DNA of 64,000 nt from Candidatus Bathyarchaeia archaeon (GTDB taxonomy: Archaea > Thermoproteota > Bathyarchaeia > Hecatellales > Hecatellaceae): assembly GCA_038883335.1 (NCBI GenBank), contig JAVZMI010000003.1, positions 62,001 through 126,000 of the forward strand. Direction: 5' to 3'. Every line of letters begins with the position of its first letter. Position 1 is the first letter of the stretch. The notes under the pieces are model-generated. The model was not told the origin of the DNA and did no database searches. It saw only the letters and a list, made by a program, of their open reading frames with translations. Position numbers and translations under genes: made by a program. Of the stretch, positions 1-8,009 are shown piece after piece.

Positions 1-338
1 ACACAACAGTTTGATGGGTTTATGGATAAGGCGTTCTCGCCCGCGTCGATTAGGGCACGGACAACCATTCTATTTAACCTAGCGGCAGCATCTTGAACCT
101 CCGCAACTCCTCTATAACTTCTAGAGCCTATAACACCTTTGTGCAGTTGGTACTCTCTTGCTGGCGTGTGAGGAAATGACCCGCCACCGTGGCTGACGAT
201 CAACTTGATACTACTGTTCCCTCTCGCGTAATGGATCTCTTCAGCTAGCCTTTTCATTACGTCCAGCCTTGCTGTGAAAGGTTTCGTTTTATCGGTTATT
301 AAGGAGCCGCCAAGTTTTAATAGAATGAGATCCTCCAT
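1..338 (-). CDS. ipk: Isopentenyl phosphate kinase, N-terminal part (cut by window edge)
   Basis: This amino acid kinase-fold enzyme phosphorylates isopentenyl phosphate to isopentenyl diphosphate, the last step of the archaeal mevalonate route. I translated the strand directly: the ATG at 338 opens a protein with the glycine-rich kinase motif KLGGSLITDK at residues 8-17. HGGGSFPH follows at 50-57, and its final His matches the catalytic His of IPK enzymes. About 112 residues are visible; the rest lies beyond position 1. The start is 19 bases after the stop of the dehydratase small subunit, so it is the last visible gene of the mevalonate operon. The usual GGGSFGH motif reads SFPH here, a small deviation. 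Identification rests on motif and context together. Confidence 0.87.
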   Translation of the reverse strand, partial: MEDLILLKLGGSLITDKTKPFTARLDVMKRLAEEIHYARGNSSIKLIVSHGGGSFPHTPAREYQLHKGVIGSRSYRGVAEVQDAAARLNRMVVRALIDAGENALSINPSNCC

Positions 339-357
339 TCACCCAGCCTTCTAGCCT

Positions 358-786
358 TCATGAATAAGCATACTCAGTGCTACTAGAGTGTGCTTTATAC
401 AATTCTATTATGCCTTTGTCTGCATCTAAAAATAACCTGTCCCCGTCGCTAATTTTTTCTATGTCGATTTTATCGATGCAAGGTATCTCGGAGATTATCG
501 CTCCCACGGCCACAACTGTCTCACATTCTTTGTTAACTATGGCGGCTGGTGCCTTTCCATTCTTTTTAAGTCTGTATAATGTGTAAGAACCTACACTCGA
601 CCCCTTACCTTGAGAGAATACTAAAATTGCCCCGGCTATACATTTACCTTCTAAAGGGTGACCTTTCTCGATGATAACCCCTGTATCTGGGTCTACACCG
701 CCATAAAAAGAGACACCTTCTCTGCTTACCAGCGCGGTGCCCTCAACCTTTCCTGGGCTGATCTTCCTACCCTTCAACTCGATCAC
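358..786 (-). CDS. Phosphomevalonate dehydratase (AcnX type), small subunit
   Basis: This is the small, swivelling subunit of the aconitase-X enzyme that dehydrates mevalonate 5-phosphate to trans-anhydromevalonate 5-phosphate. The protein is about 142 residues, the family's usual size. Sequences such as GRKISPGKVEGTALVS near the start and AIVNKECETVVAVGAI in the middle are typical of the AcnX swivel domain. I chose the GTG at 786 because it overlaps the TGA of the large subunit in a GTGA arrangement and follows a GGCGGTGGG Shine-Dalgarno-like stretch. A longer start at 810 is possible. It lies between the large subunit and isopentenyl phosphate kinase, which supports the assignment. Confidence 0.88.
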   Translation of the reverse strand: MIELKGRKISPGKVEGTALVSREGVSFYGGVDPDTGVIIEKGHPLEGKCIAGAILVFSQGKGSSVGSYTLYRLKKNGKAPAAIVNKECETVVAVGAIISEIPCIDKIDIEKISDGDRLFLDADKGIIELYKAHSSSTEYAYS

Positions 787-1958
787 GTTCCCACCGCCAA
801 ACTTACACACTCCGCTAGATCTCTGAAGATCGTTCTAAACCTGTTCTGTCCTCTGCCGTAGTAGACTCCTTTGGCGGAGTTAGTTGCGATCGCTTTAAAC
901 CTCCCTTTCAATGGAGCAATCGCGTGGCATGTATCGCAGGCGAATTTAGCGCCAGACTCTTCAATCACACTTGAGTAGCCCATCTCGTCAGCTAACACCT
1001 TTAACGGTCTCGCGACACCTACCCAGAACTCTTTCTTAACCTTTTTACCTTTCAATAGTTCAGATAGTTCTCTCAACTCCTCAATTGAACAGTGAGGGCA
1101 ACCTATGAAGACAAAATCTGCATCATCAGCATCGTTCATCTCAGCTATCGCCCTATTGATGTCTTCCTGTTGGACGATAAATTTCTCGGAGGGTACGATT
1201 GTCTCATTTGGAGTTATTCCTTCGATATGAAACATCGGGGCGCCACCATAAGTGACGAACGAGGCACTTAAAGCTTTCAGCTCCTCCAACGACGCCTTAC
1301 TTATTCCCCTTATCAAAGGAATCCTACCTCCCGCCGCTTTCCCAAGAACATACCCTAACGCCCCGAAGAGCATAACGCCCTTTACATTTGCCTTCACCTC
1401 AGCGACGAACTGAGCTTGCCTGTTCTCGTCTAGGTGTAACCCATACTCAGCCGTCCTTCCAGTTAAGGCTGAGGCGATCGTGCTTGGGCCGCCTTCTTTA
1501 TTGGTCTTCGCCCCAAGCACTGAGTTGGCGTAGGTGACTGCACTGCTCTCACCCCAAGCAATATGCTCACCAATATTGGGCCTATTACCCACAAGGTAGG
1601 GGGTACAAGTGCAAGTTGCCGCTACACCCATTTTCTCGAACGCTTCGATCACTCTTCTCTGTTTCTCAGCGAATTCACTGTCTATCCCCAAAGCTTGCCA
1701 GTTTTTCGTATCTATTCCCGCCGGGTTTAGAGTTGTCTTGACCTTAACTCTACCGTCTTCAGCCATTTCGACGAGAAACTCTAGACCAGCTTCGCCGAGG
1801 TTGGCGTAGCTGACACCTGAGATCTGGACGCTCGTTACAGGGATAAGTCTCTTGGCGCCGAAAATTTCGCCTAAAGCACACAGAATCTCCATCGACTTCT
1901 TTACAGCGTTGCCTTGTTTCCCATTCAGCATCTCTTCCTCTTCCTTGGTTAGCTCCAT
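783..1958 (-). CDS. Phosphomevalonate dehydratase (AcnX type), large subunit
   Basis: This catalytic aconitase-X subunit holds an iron-sulfur cluster and acts with the small subunit on mevalonate 5-phosphate. AcnX hallmarks include CTCTPYLVGNRPNIGEH, the downstream WGESSAVTYANSVLGAKTN, and cysteines in GCPHCSIEEL and CDTCHAIAP that are candidate cluster ligands. The length, about 391 residues, is normal. I prefer the ATG at 1958 with AGGTTGA upstream; a TTG at 1964 is the longer alternative. The gene starts immediately after the decarboxylase stop and ends overlapping the small subunit, so the block is translated as a tight operon. Bacterial AcnX homologues act on hydroxyproline derivatives, but these neighbours make the isoprenoid role far more likely. 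Confidence 0.9.
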   Translation of the reverse strand: MELTKEEEEMLNGKQGNAVKKSMEILCALGEIFGAKRLIPVTSVQISGVSYANLGEAGLEFLVEMAEDGRVKVKTTLNPAGIDTKNWQALGIDSEFAEKQRRVIEAFEKMGVAATCTCTPYLVGNRPNIGEHIAWGESSAVTYANSVLGAKTNKEGGPSTIASALTGRTAEYGLHLDENRQAQFVAEVKANVKGVMLFGALGYVLGKAAGGRIPLIRGISKASLEELKALSASFVTYGGAPMFHIEGITPNETIVPSEKFIVQQEDINRAIAEMNDADDADFVFIGCPHCSIEELRELSELLKGKKVKKEFWVGVARPLKVLADEMGYSSVIEESGAKFACDTCHAIAPLKGRFKAIATNSAKGVYYGRGQNRFRTIFRDLAECVSLAVGT

Positions 1959-1964
1959 CCCCAA

Positions 1965-3266
1965 TCAACCTAGATACTTTTGCAAATCAACATCTGGAAA
2001 CTCCGCTTTCGTGAAGGCTTTCCCTTTAGCTGCTAAAGGCTTGGTCAGGTCGAACCCAACCTTCGTTGTCTCGCTTGTTTCTGGATCAGCACTCGGGTCA
2101 AGAGATGAACCTGTCTCCTTCGCTTTTATAACTAGACCTTTATCGCCTTGGAATCTTGTGGCCATCGCCCATTCGACTTCCAATGGGTTGCAGACATCTA
2201 TATCCCCGTCGACTATAAACACGTGTTTTAATGACTTGTGCCCCGAGAAAGCTGCCTCAATAGCCTTCTTACCGTCATCCTCACTCTGCTTGTCGATTTG
2301 CACAATGGCATGCAACCAACTGCAACCCCCAGGACTAACGTAAACATCTAAACACTTGCAGACTTTGCTGACCTCTTTAAATATTGTCGGTTCTCGAGGG
2401 ATGCCCATCAGAAACTTATGCTCTAGCTTCCCTGGCAGGAGAGCATGCCAGATCGCATCTCTCCTGTGGGTTATCTTTTTCACCTCAAGAACCGGTTGTT
2501 CCCTTACGATATCATAAGTCTCAGTTAAATCAACAAAAGGGCCCTCTGCATGAGTCTCTTTTATTACCCGACCCTCTAAGATGAATTCGCAGGTGGCAGG
2601 AACTAAAAGGTCAACAGTCTTAGCTTTAACAACCTTTAATGGTTCCATAGAGTTCGCTATCTCTAACTCGTCCCGCCCGATCTCTACAGATGTAGCGCCT
2701 GCAAGTAATACACCAACCGGGTTGCCTATGCAAACGGCAACATCCATCTCACCTTTGTTTCTCTTGAGAAACTCGTCGAAGTGGCGGCGGGGAACTACCC
2801 TTATGGCGAGCTTATTCTTGCTTAACTGCATCGCTCTGTGAAAGCTTAGGTTCTGCCCATACTCAGGATCCCTTGCGACGAAGACACCTGAGCTGATGTA
2901 ATTGCCGCCATCCTTCGAGCAATGGAAGAGTATTGGTAACTTGTCTAAGTCGACGGACTCCTCAACGACCTCTTGGCATTCGCCTGCTTTTACTATTTCA
3001 GGTTTGCTTGGCGAGTCGATCGCTTTGATCATTCTTCTAACCAGTTCGCTCGGTTTGATGCCGAAGTAGCTGGACACTACCTCCTTAGATGTACAGATGT
3101 TCCCAGCAACCTTGAAGTTGCTCTCCTTAATCTTCTCGAATAAAACAGGCTTATCGCCAAGCTTATTTAGGATGCCTGATGCTTCCAAAGTCTTCGAGAC
3201 TGGTTTCTTAACGCGGACTAAACGTCCACTTTTCTCTAGTTTTTCCAAAAAACCCCGGAAACTCAC
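1965..3266 (-). CDS. UbiD-family decarboxylase, probable anhydromevalonate phosphate decarboxylase
   Basis: UbiD enzymes decarboxylate unsaturated acids with prenylated FMN. In archaea one branch converts trans-anhydromevalonate 5-phosphate to isopentenyl phosphate, and the flanking genes supply exactly that substrate and use that product. The protein (433 residues) begins MSFRGFLEKLEKSGRLVRV, the usual UbiD opening. It has the conserved Arg-rich stretch AIRVVPRRHFDEF and later GPFVDLTETYD and LPGKLEHKFLMG. The GTG start at 3266 overlaps the mevalonate kinase TGA by four bases. A generic aromatic-acid decarboxylase could look alike, but the operon argues against it. No prenyl-FMN synthase (UbiX) is present in the window. 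Confidence 0.9.
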   Translation of the reverse strand: MSFRGFLEKLEKSGRLVRVKKPVSKTLEASGILNKLGDKPVLFEKIKESNFKVAGNICTSKEVVSSYFGIKPSELVRRMIKAIDSPSKPEIVKAGECQEVVEESVDLDKLPILFHCSKDGGNYISSGVFVARDPEYGQNLSFHRAMQLSKNKLAIRVVPRRHFDEFLKRNKGEMDVAVCIGNPVGVLLAGATSVEIGRDELEIANSMEPLKVVKAKTVDLLVPATCEFILEGRVIKETHAEGPFVDLTETYDIVREQPVLEVKKITHRRDAIWHALLPGKLEHKFLMGIPREPTIFKEVSKVCKCLDVYVSPGGCSWLHAIVQIDKQSEDDGKKAIEAAFSGHKSLKHVFIVDGDIDVCNPLEVEWAMATRFQGDKGLVIKAKETGSSLDPSADPETSETTKVGFDLTKPLAAKGKAFTKAEFPDVDLQKYLG

Positions 3267-4216
3267 ACAGACTCAACCCTCTGTTGAGGCCAACTTTTCA
3301 CGCCGACTCTCGTTTTAAGCACCTCAAAGCCTGCCCTTTTAATCGCATGTGCAACCCTCTCCTGCAACGCATTACCCGGCGTTAGCGCGATCATGCTCCC
3401 CCCGAGACCACTGCCTGTTAGTTTTGCGCCGAAAGCTCCATGCTCCAACGCTAAGTCCACCAAAAAGTCTAGCTCTTTACAAGAGACCTCAGCCGCCTGC
3501 AGAAGCTTGTGGTTCTCACACATAAGCCTCCCTAAAAGTCTCAGATCAGCAGCTTCAAGCGCCTTCCTCGCCTCATACACCACCTTTTCAGCCGCTCTGA
3601 ATATTGTAGCATATTTTTCAGGGTTCTCTTCCCTTCTCTTTCTAACACCTTCCACAGCTGCTTTTGTATCGGTGGTGATGCCTGTATTTCCTATAACTAG
3701 CTCGAAAGGTTCCTTTATCCTTATGGGTTCGAAGATGTTTGGAGTTCCACGTTTAAACCAGATCAGACCTCCGTATGTCGCCACAGTGTTGTCGATTCCT
3801 GAGGGTGTTCCATGGTATCCTTTCTCGCCCTCGTAAGCTATATTGTTTATATCCTCATCTGAAAGTTTCAGGGCGAAGTACTCGGATAGAGCCCTAGTTA
3901 TAGCTACACACGAGGCTGCACTCGCACCGACTCCACCAGCTACAGTCAGGTCTCCCCCAAGGGTGATTTTGATAGGGTTTCGGTTAGGGTCGATTCCGAT
4001 GGCTTTTATTATTCTGTCCAGTGACTCTTTCTGCTGGTCTAACTTGCGACCCGTTGTAACTTTCCTCTCGTCGTTTAGGATTACACCTTCACCATCAGAT
4101 GCTTTGACAGTTGCAACAATCTTCTGATCCAACGCCGAGGCGATTGCAGGAACCCCGTATACTACGAAATGCTCATTAAACAATATTACTTTCCCGAAAC
4201 CATAACCCTGAGCCAT
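3263..4216 (-). CDS. mvk: Mevalonate kinase
   Basis: This GHMP-family kinase makes mevalonate 5-phosphate and is the first gene of the isoprenoid operon. At 317 residues it has the three GHMP motifs: GKVILFNEHFVVYG at 8-21, GGVGASAAS near 94-102 for phosphate binding, and KLTGSGLGG at 265-273. GTPSGIDNTVATYGG at 136-150 is typical of mevalonate kinases. The ATG at 4216 follows a strong GAGGTGA four bases upstream. The next gene overlaps its stop by four bases. Confidence 0.95.
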   Translation of the reverse strand: MAQGYGFGKVILFNEHFVVYGVPAIASALDQKIVATVKASDGEGVILNDERKVTTGRKLDQQKESLDRIIKAIGIDPNRNPIKITLGGDLTVAGGVGASAASCVAITRALSEYFALKLSDEDINNIAYEGEKGYHGTPSGIDNTVATYGGLIWFKRGTPNIFEPIRIKEPFELVIGNTGITTDTKAAVEGVRKRREENPEKYATIFRAAEKVVYEARKALEAADLRLLGRLMCENHKLLQAAEVSCKELDFLVDLALEHGAFGAKLTGSGLGGSMIALTPGNALQERVAHAIKRAGFEVLKTRVGVKSWPQQRVESV

Positions 4217-4252
4217 TAAATCACCTCAGACCACGGAGTGCGGAGAGGACGA

Positions 4253-4262
4253 AGATATTTAC
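4253..4262 (-). promoter_or_regulatory. TATA box of the mevalonate operon
   Basis: Read on the minus strand this is GTAAATATCT, about 40 bases upstream of the mevalonate kinase start. It would place transcription start near 4230, just ahead of the GAGGTGA at 4221-4227. Spacing is right for an archaeal promoter, but the box is not an ideal match. Confidence 0.5.
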
Positions 4263-4448
4263 ATGATTATCAGTTGCGACCATGCTTAAAACTTGTGAGA
4301 GCCTCAACGTTTACGCGCTGATAAGGCTACACCTTTACTCAACCTTCTGAGAGGCTTAACTGAAGACTACCCCCGTACATGGAACTAACAACTAAACCTT
4401 AGGGTTCCTGGTTAATGTTCTTATAGGTTGAGCCCTAGTGGCAAAAGG

Positions 4449-4970
4449 TCAGATGACGTATTGATGTTCCAGCCCGAAATCAGCTATTAGTTCTACAGCG
4501 CCTGTAGGTCTGTAATATTTTAGAGGCGTATGAAAGATTATTGCCATCGGATCGGCGGCAATCTTGGTTGCAGGATGCCTTGGGCCCATCACCGCCTCAG
4601 CAATCAAGTGAACTAGCCTTCTTACCTCTGCCTCGTCAAGATAGCCCACGGCATGAAGATATTCATGAAGCAGTATAGCGTATAGGTAGGCGTTGAACTC
4701 GCCTCGAGATTTACTATCCTTGACTGCCTTGAGGAGGAGCCTGTTTACGACGAGCGTGTTCGACCCCACTTCATGGTATGCTGCTACAGTCGGAGGCAAG
4801 TCCGCCAAGCATAGCATCAGCCCAGCCCTCCTTTTGTGTAGGGTCACCTCTACCGAACTTTTCACTAACTTGAAGACATCTCTGAAGTCCTTACAGGTTT
4901 CCAGGGCTCTGGTGTAATCTGAGACTTCGCTGTCGCAACTTTTCATTTCTTTAACAGACATGTTACTCAC
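4449..4970 (-). CDS. Small HExxH putative metallopeptidase, function unknown
   Basis: This protein of 173 residues contains LLHEYLHAVGYLDE, an extended zincin motif (HExxHxxG followed by an acidic residue) compatible with zinc binding by two His and a third ligand. I see no signal peptide or membrane segment, so it is probably cytoplasmic. The rest (for example MGPRHPATKIA and the His-containing C-terminus) matches no family I can name. It stands alone between the mevalonate operon and the SRP RNA, with its own upstream region. A zincin fold is a reasonable inference; a substrate cannot be guessed. Confidence 0.7.
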   Translation of the reverse strand: MSNMSVKEMKSCDSEVSDYTRALETCKDFRDVFKLVKSSVEVTLHKRRAGLMLCLADLPPTVAAYHEVGSNTLVVNRLLLKAVKDSKSRGEFNAYLYAILLHEYLHAVGYLDEAEVRRLVHLIAEAVMGPRHPATKIAADPMAIIFHTPLKYYRPTGAVELIADFGLEHQYVI

Positions 4971-5040
4971 TCTAAGTTACTAAGTCAAGGTATAACACGC
5001 ACTTCTAACCTTTAAATTTTCCCCCCCACATTCGGCAATG

Positions 5041-5050
5041 TTTATTTTAT
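5041..5050 (+). promoter_or_regulatory. TATA box of the SRP RNA gene
   Basis: TTTATTTTAT is centred about 27 bases upstream of the first paired base of the SRP RNA at 5072, the expected distance for an archaeal core promoter. Confidence 0.6.
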
Positions 5051-5071
5051 GCTGCTCCCAACTTTCTATTC

Positions 5072-5396
5072 GGCGGGTCTAGGCGGGGAGGTAGGGGTTC
5101 CCTGAGGCCCATGAGGGCCGACCGCAAATCCTCTATAGGGCGGGCTGAAGGCTGTGGTGAGGCACCCCCCAGCCGCTACTCCAACCCACCCAATCGCGCC
5201 GTGACTGCTCGTCTCCTGGGGTCGGCGGCTGCCTCTGTCCTACCTGTAGAGGTGGGGTGGATGCATTGCCGAGTTAACCTGGCTAGGCCCGGGAGGGAGC
5301 AACCTAAACTCGGACGTTGGACGCTCAGGAGAGTTCGGGCAGGAGCAAGGTGGGTGGCTAGGGGTGCGGTATGAGTGTCAAGCCACAGGACCCGCC
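5072..5396 (+). ncRNA. ffs: Signal recognition particle RNA (7S RNA)
   Basis: The RNA core of the signal recognition particle, which binds SRP54 and SRP19 and targets membrane proteins. The domain IV helix 8 signature is clear near 5280-5305: CTGGCTAGGCCCGGGAGGG followed by AGCAACC, with a GGGA tetraloop of the GNRA class and the asymmetric loop that binds SRP54. The ends pair (GGCGGGTCT at the start with AGGACCCGCC at the end), closing the long archaeal helix 5 with helix 1. The length, about 325 nt, is slightly above the usual archaeal size. A TATA box sits at the correct distance upstream. Any reading frame in this stretch is fortuitous. Confidence 0.92.
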
Positions 5397-5441
5397 ATAC
5401 AAAATTGAGTAGCTGTGTCTCTCCTTAAGATAAGATGGAAT

Positions 5442-7016
5442 CTATCTGATCTTTGTTATGACGCCTATCCCCTTTGCGCTGGCTTCACGAAATACGAAGT
5501 TCTGCCCTTCTATTAGGAACTCAGGATTATAAAGAAACGCTAACTTTACCCTTCCATAGTCCCCTGTGCGAAGAACTTTATTGCCAACGATCTCCACGAA
5601 CTCCGCCGCTTGGCGAACCGTTTGAGCGTGAACTACTGCCTGATAGCCTATCCGTATGGTTGTTGGGTGATGAAGGATGAAGACGTCAGCCTCAAACTCC
5701 CCTACAGCGCGGGGTTTGACATCCATACCGAGAAGAGCCATACCCTTTCTGATCTCCCCAAACGACACACCCGCTAGAGCAAAGCAGGCATCGTTCCCAG
5801 CTACAGCCCGCTCCACAAAGACCCTGTTTATATGGATTGACTTAACTCGAACATTTCGGAAGGTCCCATCGTGGAAAGGCCCGAGTAGGACGGATTCTCC
5901 CTCGGCTACAGCGCCCTGTCTGATGACACCGGAAACCACAGGCCCAACCCCCTTCACGTTGAATATCTCGTCGACGTATATCATGAATTCTTTATTGTAG
6001 AACTCGTTCCACCGGATTCTTTGAGGTAGGAGGTTTAAGAATGTACGAAGAAGATTGAGCCCTTCACCGGTCACATTTGATACGGTGAAGATTGGCGCTA
6101 CCCGCCCGCAGGGCATAACTTTTGCCGCAACAATTGCATCCTCAATGGTCTTGACTAGGAATGGGACCGCGTTGACCTTTGGAAGTTTGACTAAACGTTG
6201 GATGTCCTCGACTGTCTTAGAAACAAGATGAGGGGCAAGGTCTATCTTAGTCACTACGAAGATCATGGGAAGCCTCAACCCTAGAACTACCTTAAGATGC
6301 TCAACTGTCATCGGCATAATTCCAGCGTTTGCAGCCACCGTGATTAGACAATAGTCGGGGCTATGGCCGGTGATGCCGCGAAGTGTCGTCTTGAAGTATC
6401 GCTCATGGCCGCCTAGGTCTACGAAGTCTATGATCTTCGCCGAGTTGAGGAAAACCTCAGCCTCATCCAAGGGTGAAGAGACCGTGTAGTTTACTATGTT
6501 ACCTGACTCGTCGAAGCCAAGTGGACGAGAGCATACAGACGAAGTCCTACGCATCTTGATCTCGTGAAGATAACGTGCAACTCTAGCCATCGCATAGCCG
6601 TTTCCATCGTCAAGTTTACCTGTAGATAGAACCCCCACCAGAGTAGACTTCCCAGAGTCTACGTTTCCCAAGACTGGTAGATAGAGCCAGACGGGGAAGC
6701 TCCCACTTTCTTTAGTCCTACGGATTAAAACCTCTAATGCTTTCCCAGCCTTACCCTCCACCGCCCGTATGAGTGTGCATTTGGCTCCGATCTTCTCAGA
6801 GGCTGCCTCTAGTGTAAGTAGAGACTCCTTAACGTCGGCCTCCTGCAGTCCTAGGATCTCCCCCTCATCAGTCACGCCTATCTCGTAAATAGCCTCACCT
6901 AGGCCTTCCTCGACGCGGTACTTGAGTTGAGTAGCTATCTCCTCGAGGCGGTTTGGAGTGACCTTTACCAACCGTAGCTTATACTCCGTGTTACCTTGGG
7001 GGTTCTCCCTTTCCAT
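5442..7016 (-). CDS. GTPBP1-like translational GTPase
   Basis: An EF-Tu-related GTP-binding protein of the GTPBP1/GTPBP2 group. With the ATG at 7016 it has 524 residues. An N-terminal domain of about 110 residues precedes a GTPase domain with the P-loop GNVDSGKST near 117-125, the switch II motif DLGGHERYFKT near 200 and TKID near 257. Two beta-barrel domains follow. Eukaryotic relatives are linked to ribosome-associated quality control and RNA decay; the archaeal role is not established. The ATG follows AGAGG by eight bases; a TTG at 7049 would overlap the upstream thiolase gene. It may share a transcript with the tRNA thiolase and Pelota, which would suit a translation-linked task. Confidence 0.85.
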   Translation of the reverse strand: MERENPQGNTEYKLRLVKVTPNRLEEIATQLKYRVEEGLGEAIYEIGVTDEGEILGLQEADVKESLLTLEAASEKIGAKCTLIRAVEGKAGKALEVLIRRTKESGSFPVWLYLPVLGNVDSGKSTLVGVLSTGKLDDGNGYAMARVARYLHEIKMRRTSSVCSRPLGFDESGNIVNYTVSSPLDEAEVFLNSAKIIDFVDLGGHERYFKTTLRGITGHSPDYCLITVAANAGIMPMTVEHLKVVLGLRLPMIFVVTKIDLAPHLVSKTVEDIQRLVKLPKVNAVPFLVKTIEDAIVAAKVMPCGRVAPIFTVSNVTGEGLNLLRTFLNLLPQRIRWNEFYNKEFMIYVDEIFNVKGVGPVVSGVIRQGAVAEGESVLLGPFHDGTFRNVRVKSIHINRVFVERAVAGNDACFALAGVSFGEIRKGMALLGMDVKPRAVGEFEADVFILHHPTTIRIGYQAVVHAQTVRQAAEFVEIVGNKVLRTGDYGRVKLAFLYNPEFLIEGQNFVFREASAKGIGVITKIR

Positions 7017-7033
7017 TTTGTCTGCTTCCTCTA

Positions 7034-7999
7034 CTAACCACCTACCCAACTCGTCTCAGATATAGGTTCTCTCGGAGTTCGGAGCCTCTCCAACATTCTG
7101 CAAACCTCGCAGACCTCACCTGTAGTTGGCTCTCCACACTCACGACATTCTCCTAACTCTGCTATAACAGAGGTTCTAAGCATTGACCTCAAACGCTCTA
7201 TGGAACGATATATCGTATATTTTGACCCTGGATGCCGGAGTTCCAAACTGTTCAAGAAGTTTCTGACCTCCGTCCTAAGTGCCATCGAGGCATACGGGCA
7301 GCGTACAGTCTGGAATCGAATCTCCCTTAGGTAGGCGTAGAGAGCTAGCTCGCACTCAAGCGTCTCACAGAAAGGCTTTACCCGTGGGATGAATTTGTAG
7401 TGGCTGGGCGCCATCACAGGCACTACCCTGAAGGCGCGTAGCGCCCCCCCATGTATTATATTAAGAAGAATTGTCTGAACCTCATCGTCGAGGTTGTGGG
7501 CTGTAGCTTGCTTGGTTGCGCCCACACGCCGCGCAGCCTCGTTAAGAGCCCTCCGCCGCATGACGCCACAGTATGAGCAAGGAGTCAACTCGCCATCTAC
7601 ACCTCTAATCCTACGCGCTATTTCGTCGAGTGTTATGCCGTAGAGTTCTTGGAAGGAAACTCGTGTTAACGGCACCCCGAGTGCCTTGCAATTTTCTTCA
7701 GCGAGGGATAGAGCCTCTTCTCTATATCCAGCTATGCCTTCATCCACTGCTATAGCGTGAAGATGAGCGGACGGAAACTCCTTCTCAACCTCTCGTAGTA
7801 TGTAAAGTAGTGAGAGACTGTCCTTCCCTCCGGACACAGCTACCGCTATCCGATCGTTCCTCTCCAGCATGTTATATCGGGAGATGGTTCTGCGGGTCTG
7901 TTTTTCTATGGCGGCGCTGAAGCATTTCCCGCAAAACCTCTCCCCCGAATAGGGGCGGCTGTAGATTGCCTCCTTCAAACCGCAGACCGAGCAATCCAA
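7034..7999 (-). CDS. TtuA/Ncs6-family tRNA 2-thiolation enzyme
   Basis: A PP-loop ATP pyrophosphatase that adenylates a tRNA uridine for sulfur insertion. Its 321 residues have zinc-finger pairs at C3/C6 and C23/C26, the PP-loop SGGKDS at 56-61, CSYC at 141-144 and a third Cys in RCPYASMA at 234. The trio C141, C144 and C234 matches the iron-sulfur ligands of TtuA-type enzymes. A C-terminal zinc ribbon (CRECG and CEVC) follows. TtuA thiolates U54 and Ncs6 acts on U34; sequence alone does not separate them with certainty. The sulfur carrier is not in the window. Confidence 0.85.
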   Translation of the reverse strand: MDCSVCGLKEAIYSRPYSGERFCGKCFSAAIEKQTRRTISRYNMLERNDRIAVAVSGGKDSLSLLYILREVEKEFPSAHLHAIAVDEGIAGYREEALSLAEENCKALGVPLTRVSFQELYGITLDEIARRIRGVDGELTPCSYCGVMRRRALNEAARRVGATKQATAHNLDDEVQTILLNIIHGGALRAFRVVPVMAPSHYKFIPRVKPFCETLECELALYAYLREIRFQTVRCPYASMALRTEVRNFLNSLELRHPGSKYTIYRSIERLRSMLRTSVIAELGECRECGEPTTGEVCEVCRMLERLRTPREPISETSWVGG

Positions 8000-8009
8000 G
8001 TTTAGTCGC

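Noticed and set aside
783-1958. Bacterial-type hydroxyproline-pathway AcnX
   Set aside because: Neighbouring mevalonate kinase, decarboxylase and isopentenyl phosphate kinase point to isoprenoid synthesis.
1852-2343. A plus-strand frame of 163 residues
   Set aside because: It runs antisense to well-supported operon genes and shows Ser- and Leu-rich antisense composition.
5111-5374. A plus-strand open frame of 87 residues
   Set aside because: It lies wholly inside the SRP RNA and has a composition imposed by RNA pairing; no family resemblance.
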